Source: Burkholderiaceae bacterium (lineage in GTDB: Bacteria; Pseudomonadota; Gammaproteobacteria; Burkholderiales; Burkholderiaceae_D). From it: a DNA stretch of 64,000 bases. The notes beneath the pieces were generated by a model that searched no databases, was not told the DNA's origin, and was given only the letters and a program-made list of their open reading frames with translations. This document shows positions 63,566 to 64,000 of this stretch, in pieces (position 1 is the first letter of the stretch; the number at the start of each line of letters is the position of its first letter). The stretch lies in NCBI GenBank assembly GCA_004298905.1, contig SCTK01000014.1, positions 156,400 to 220,399 on the forward strand, written 5' to 3'. Position numbers and translations under genes: made by a program.

Positions 63566-64000
<435 letters not shown>

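Overview
The window looks like a chromosomal segment of a betaproteobacterium. Protein families, the pyrR-pyrB-pyrC' arrangement, a pilGHIJL chemosensory cluster and a 23S-5S rRNA end all fit that class, and a Nitrosomonadales or Gallionellaceae-like host is plausible, but this is inference and no database search was possible. It has two parts: a long surface-glycan locus (about 1.5-38.8 kb, AT-richer in places) and a dense housekeeping block (about 38.9-64 kb).

Region 1 (15-1466, plus strand) is a bifunctional GDP-mannose supply gene that runs head-on into the end of the glycan locus. Region 2 (37715 down to 1487, all minus strand) reads as one very long transcription unit. Its upstream end carries galE, then a specialised NusG paralogue of the RfaH type. 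A leader of about 226 bases follows, holding an extended -10 promoter candidate and a near-perfect ops-like element (GGCGGTAGCATGT). About 30 genes follow, and at least twelve junctions are 4-base ATGA or TTGA overlaps. In transcription order they are: a hydroxy-acid/aldolase/HAD/FkbM module (36982-32120); two zinc-ribbon methyltransferases; a sugar epimerase with a KdsB-like CMP-sugar synthetase and a large surface-carbohydrate protein; then a pseudaminic-acid pathway. That pathway has PseB, PseC, PseG, PseI and a PseH-like acetyltransferase, interleaved with a second NeuB-family synthase, an SpsF-like cytidylyltransferase, a class III aminotransferase, an ATP-grasp ligase, a phosphoesterase and a methyltransferase. 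The distal end has an SGNH acyltransferase, a decayed insertion-sequence fragment, a PglK/MsbA-type ABC exporter, glycosyltransferases, a PglC-type initiating phospho-sugar transferase and a WbpM-type dehydratase. Together these would make nucleotide-activated unusual sugars, assemble them on a lipid carrier, flip the product and decorate it. No Wzx, Wzy or oligosaccharyltransferase was seen.

Region 3 holds apaH, plsC, an inactive-looking dihydroorotase (pyrC'), a palindromic intergenic repeat, a GIY-YIG gene, pyrB, pyrR, yqgF and yqgE. Next comes the twitching-motility chemosensory operon pilG-pilH-pilI-pilJ-pilL (minus strand) and a small rubredoxin gene. Divergent from these are thiD-thiE-hemL (plus strand). 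Then come pgi-tkt-tal (minus strand), an HDOD gene (plus strand), a bidirectional terminator, the 5S rRNA and the 3' end of the 23S rRNA (both minus strand), the last cut by the window edge.

The most interesting signal is the pairing of the RfaH-like gene with an ops-like site at the head of a roughly 36-kb glycan operon. The doubled nonulosonic-acid machinery inside that operon is next.
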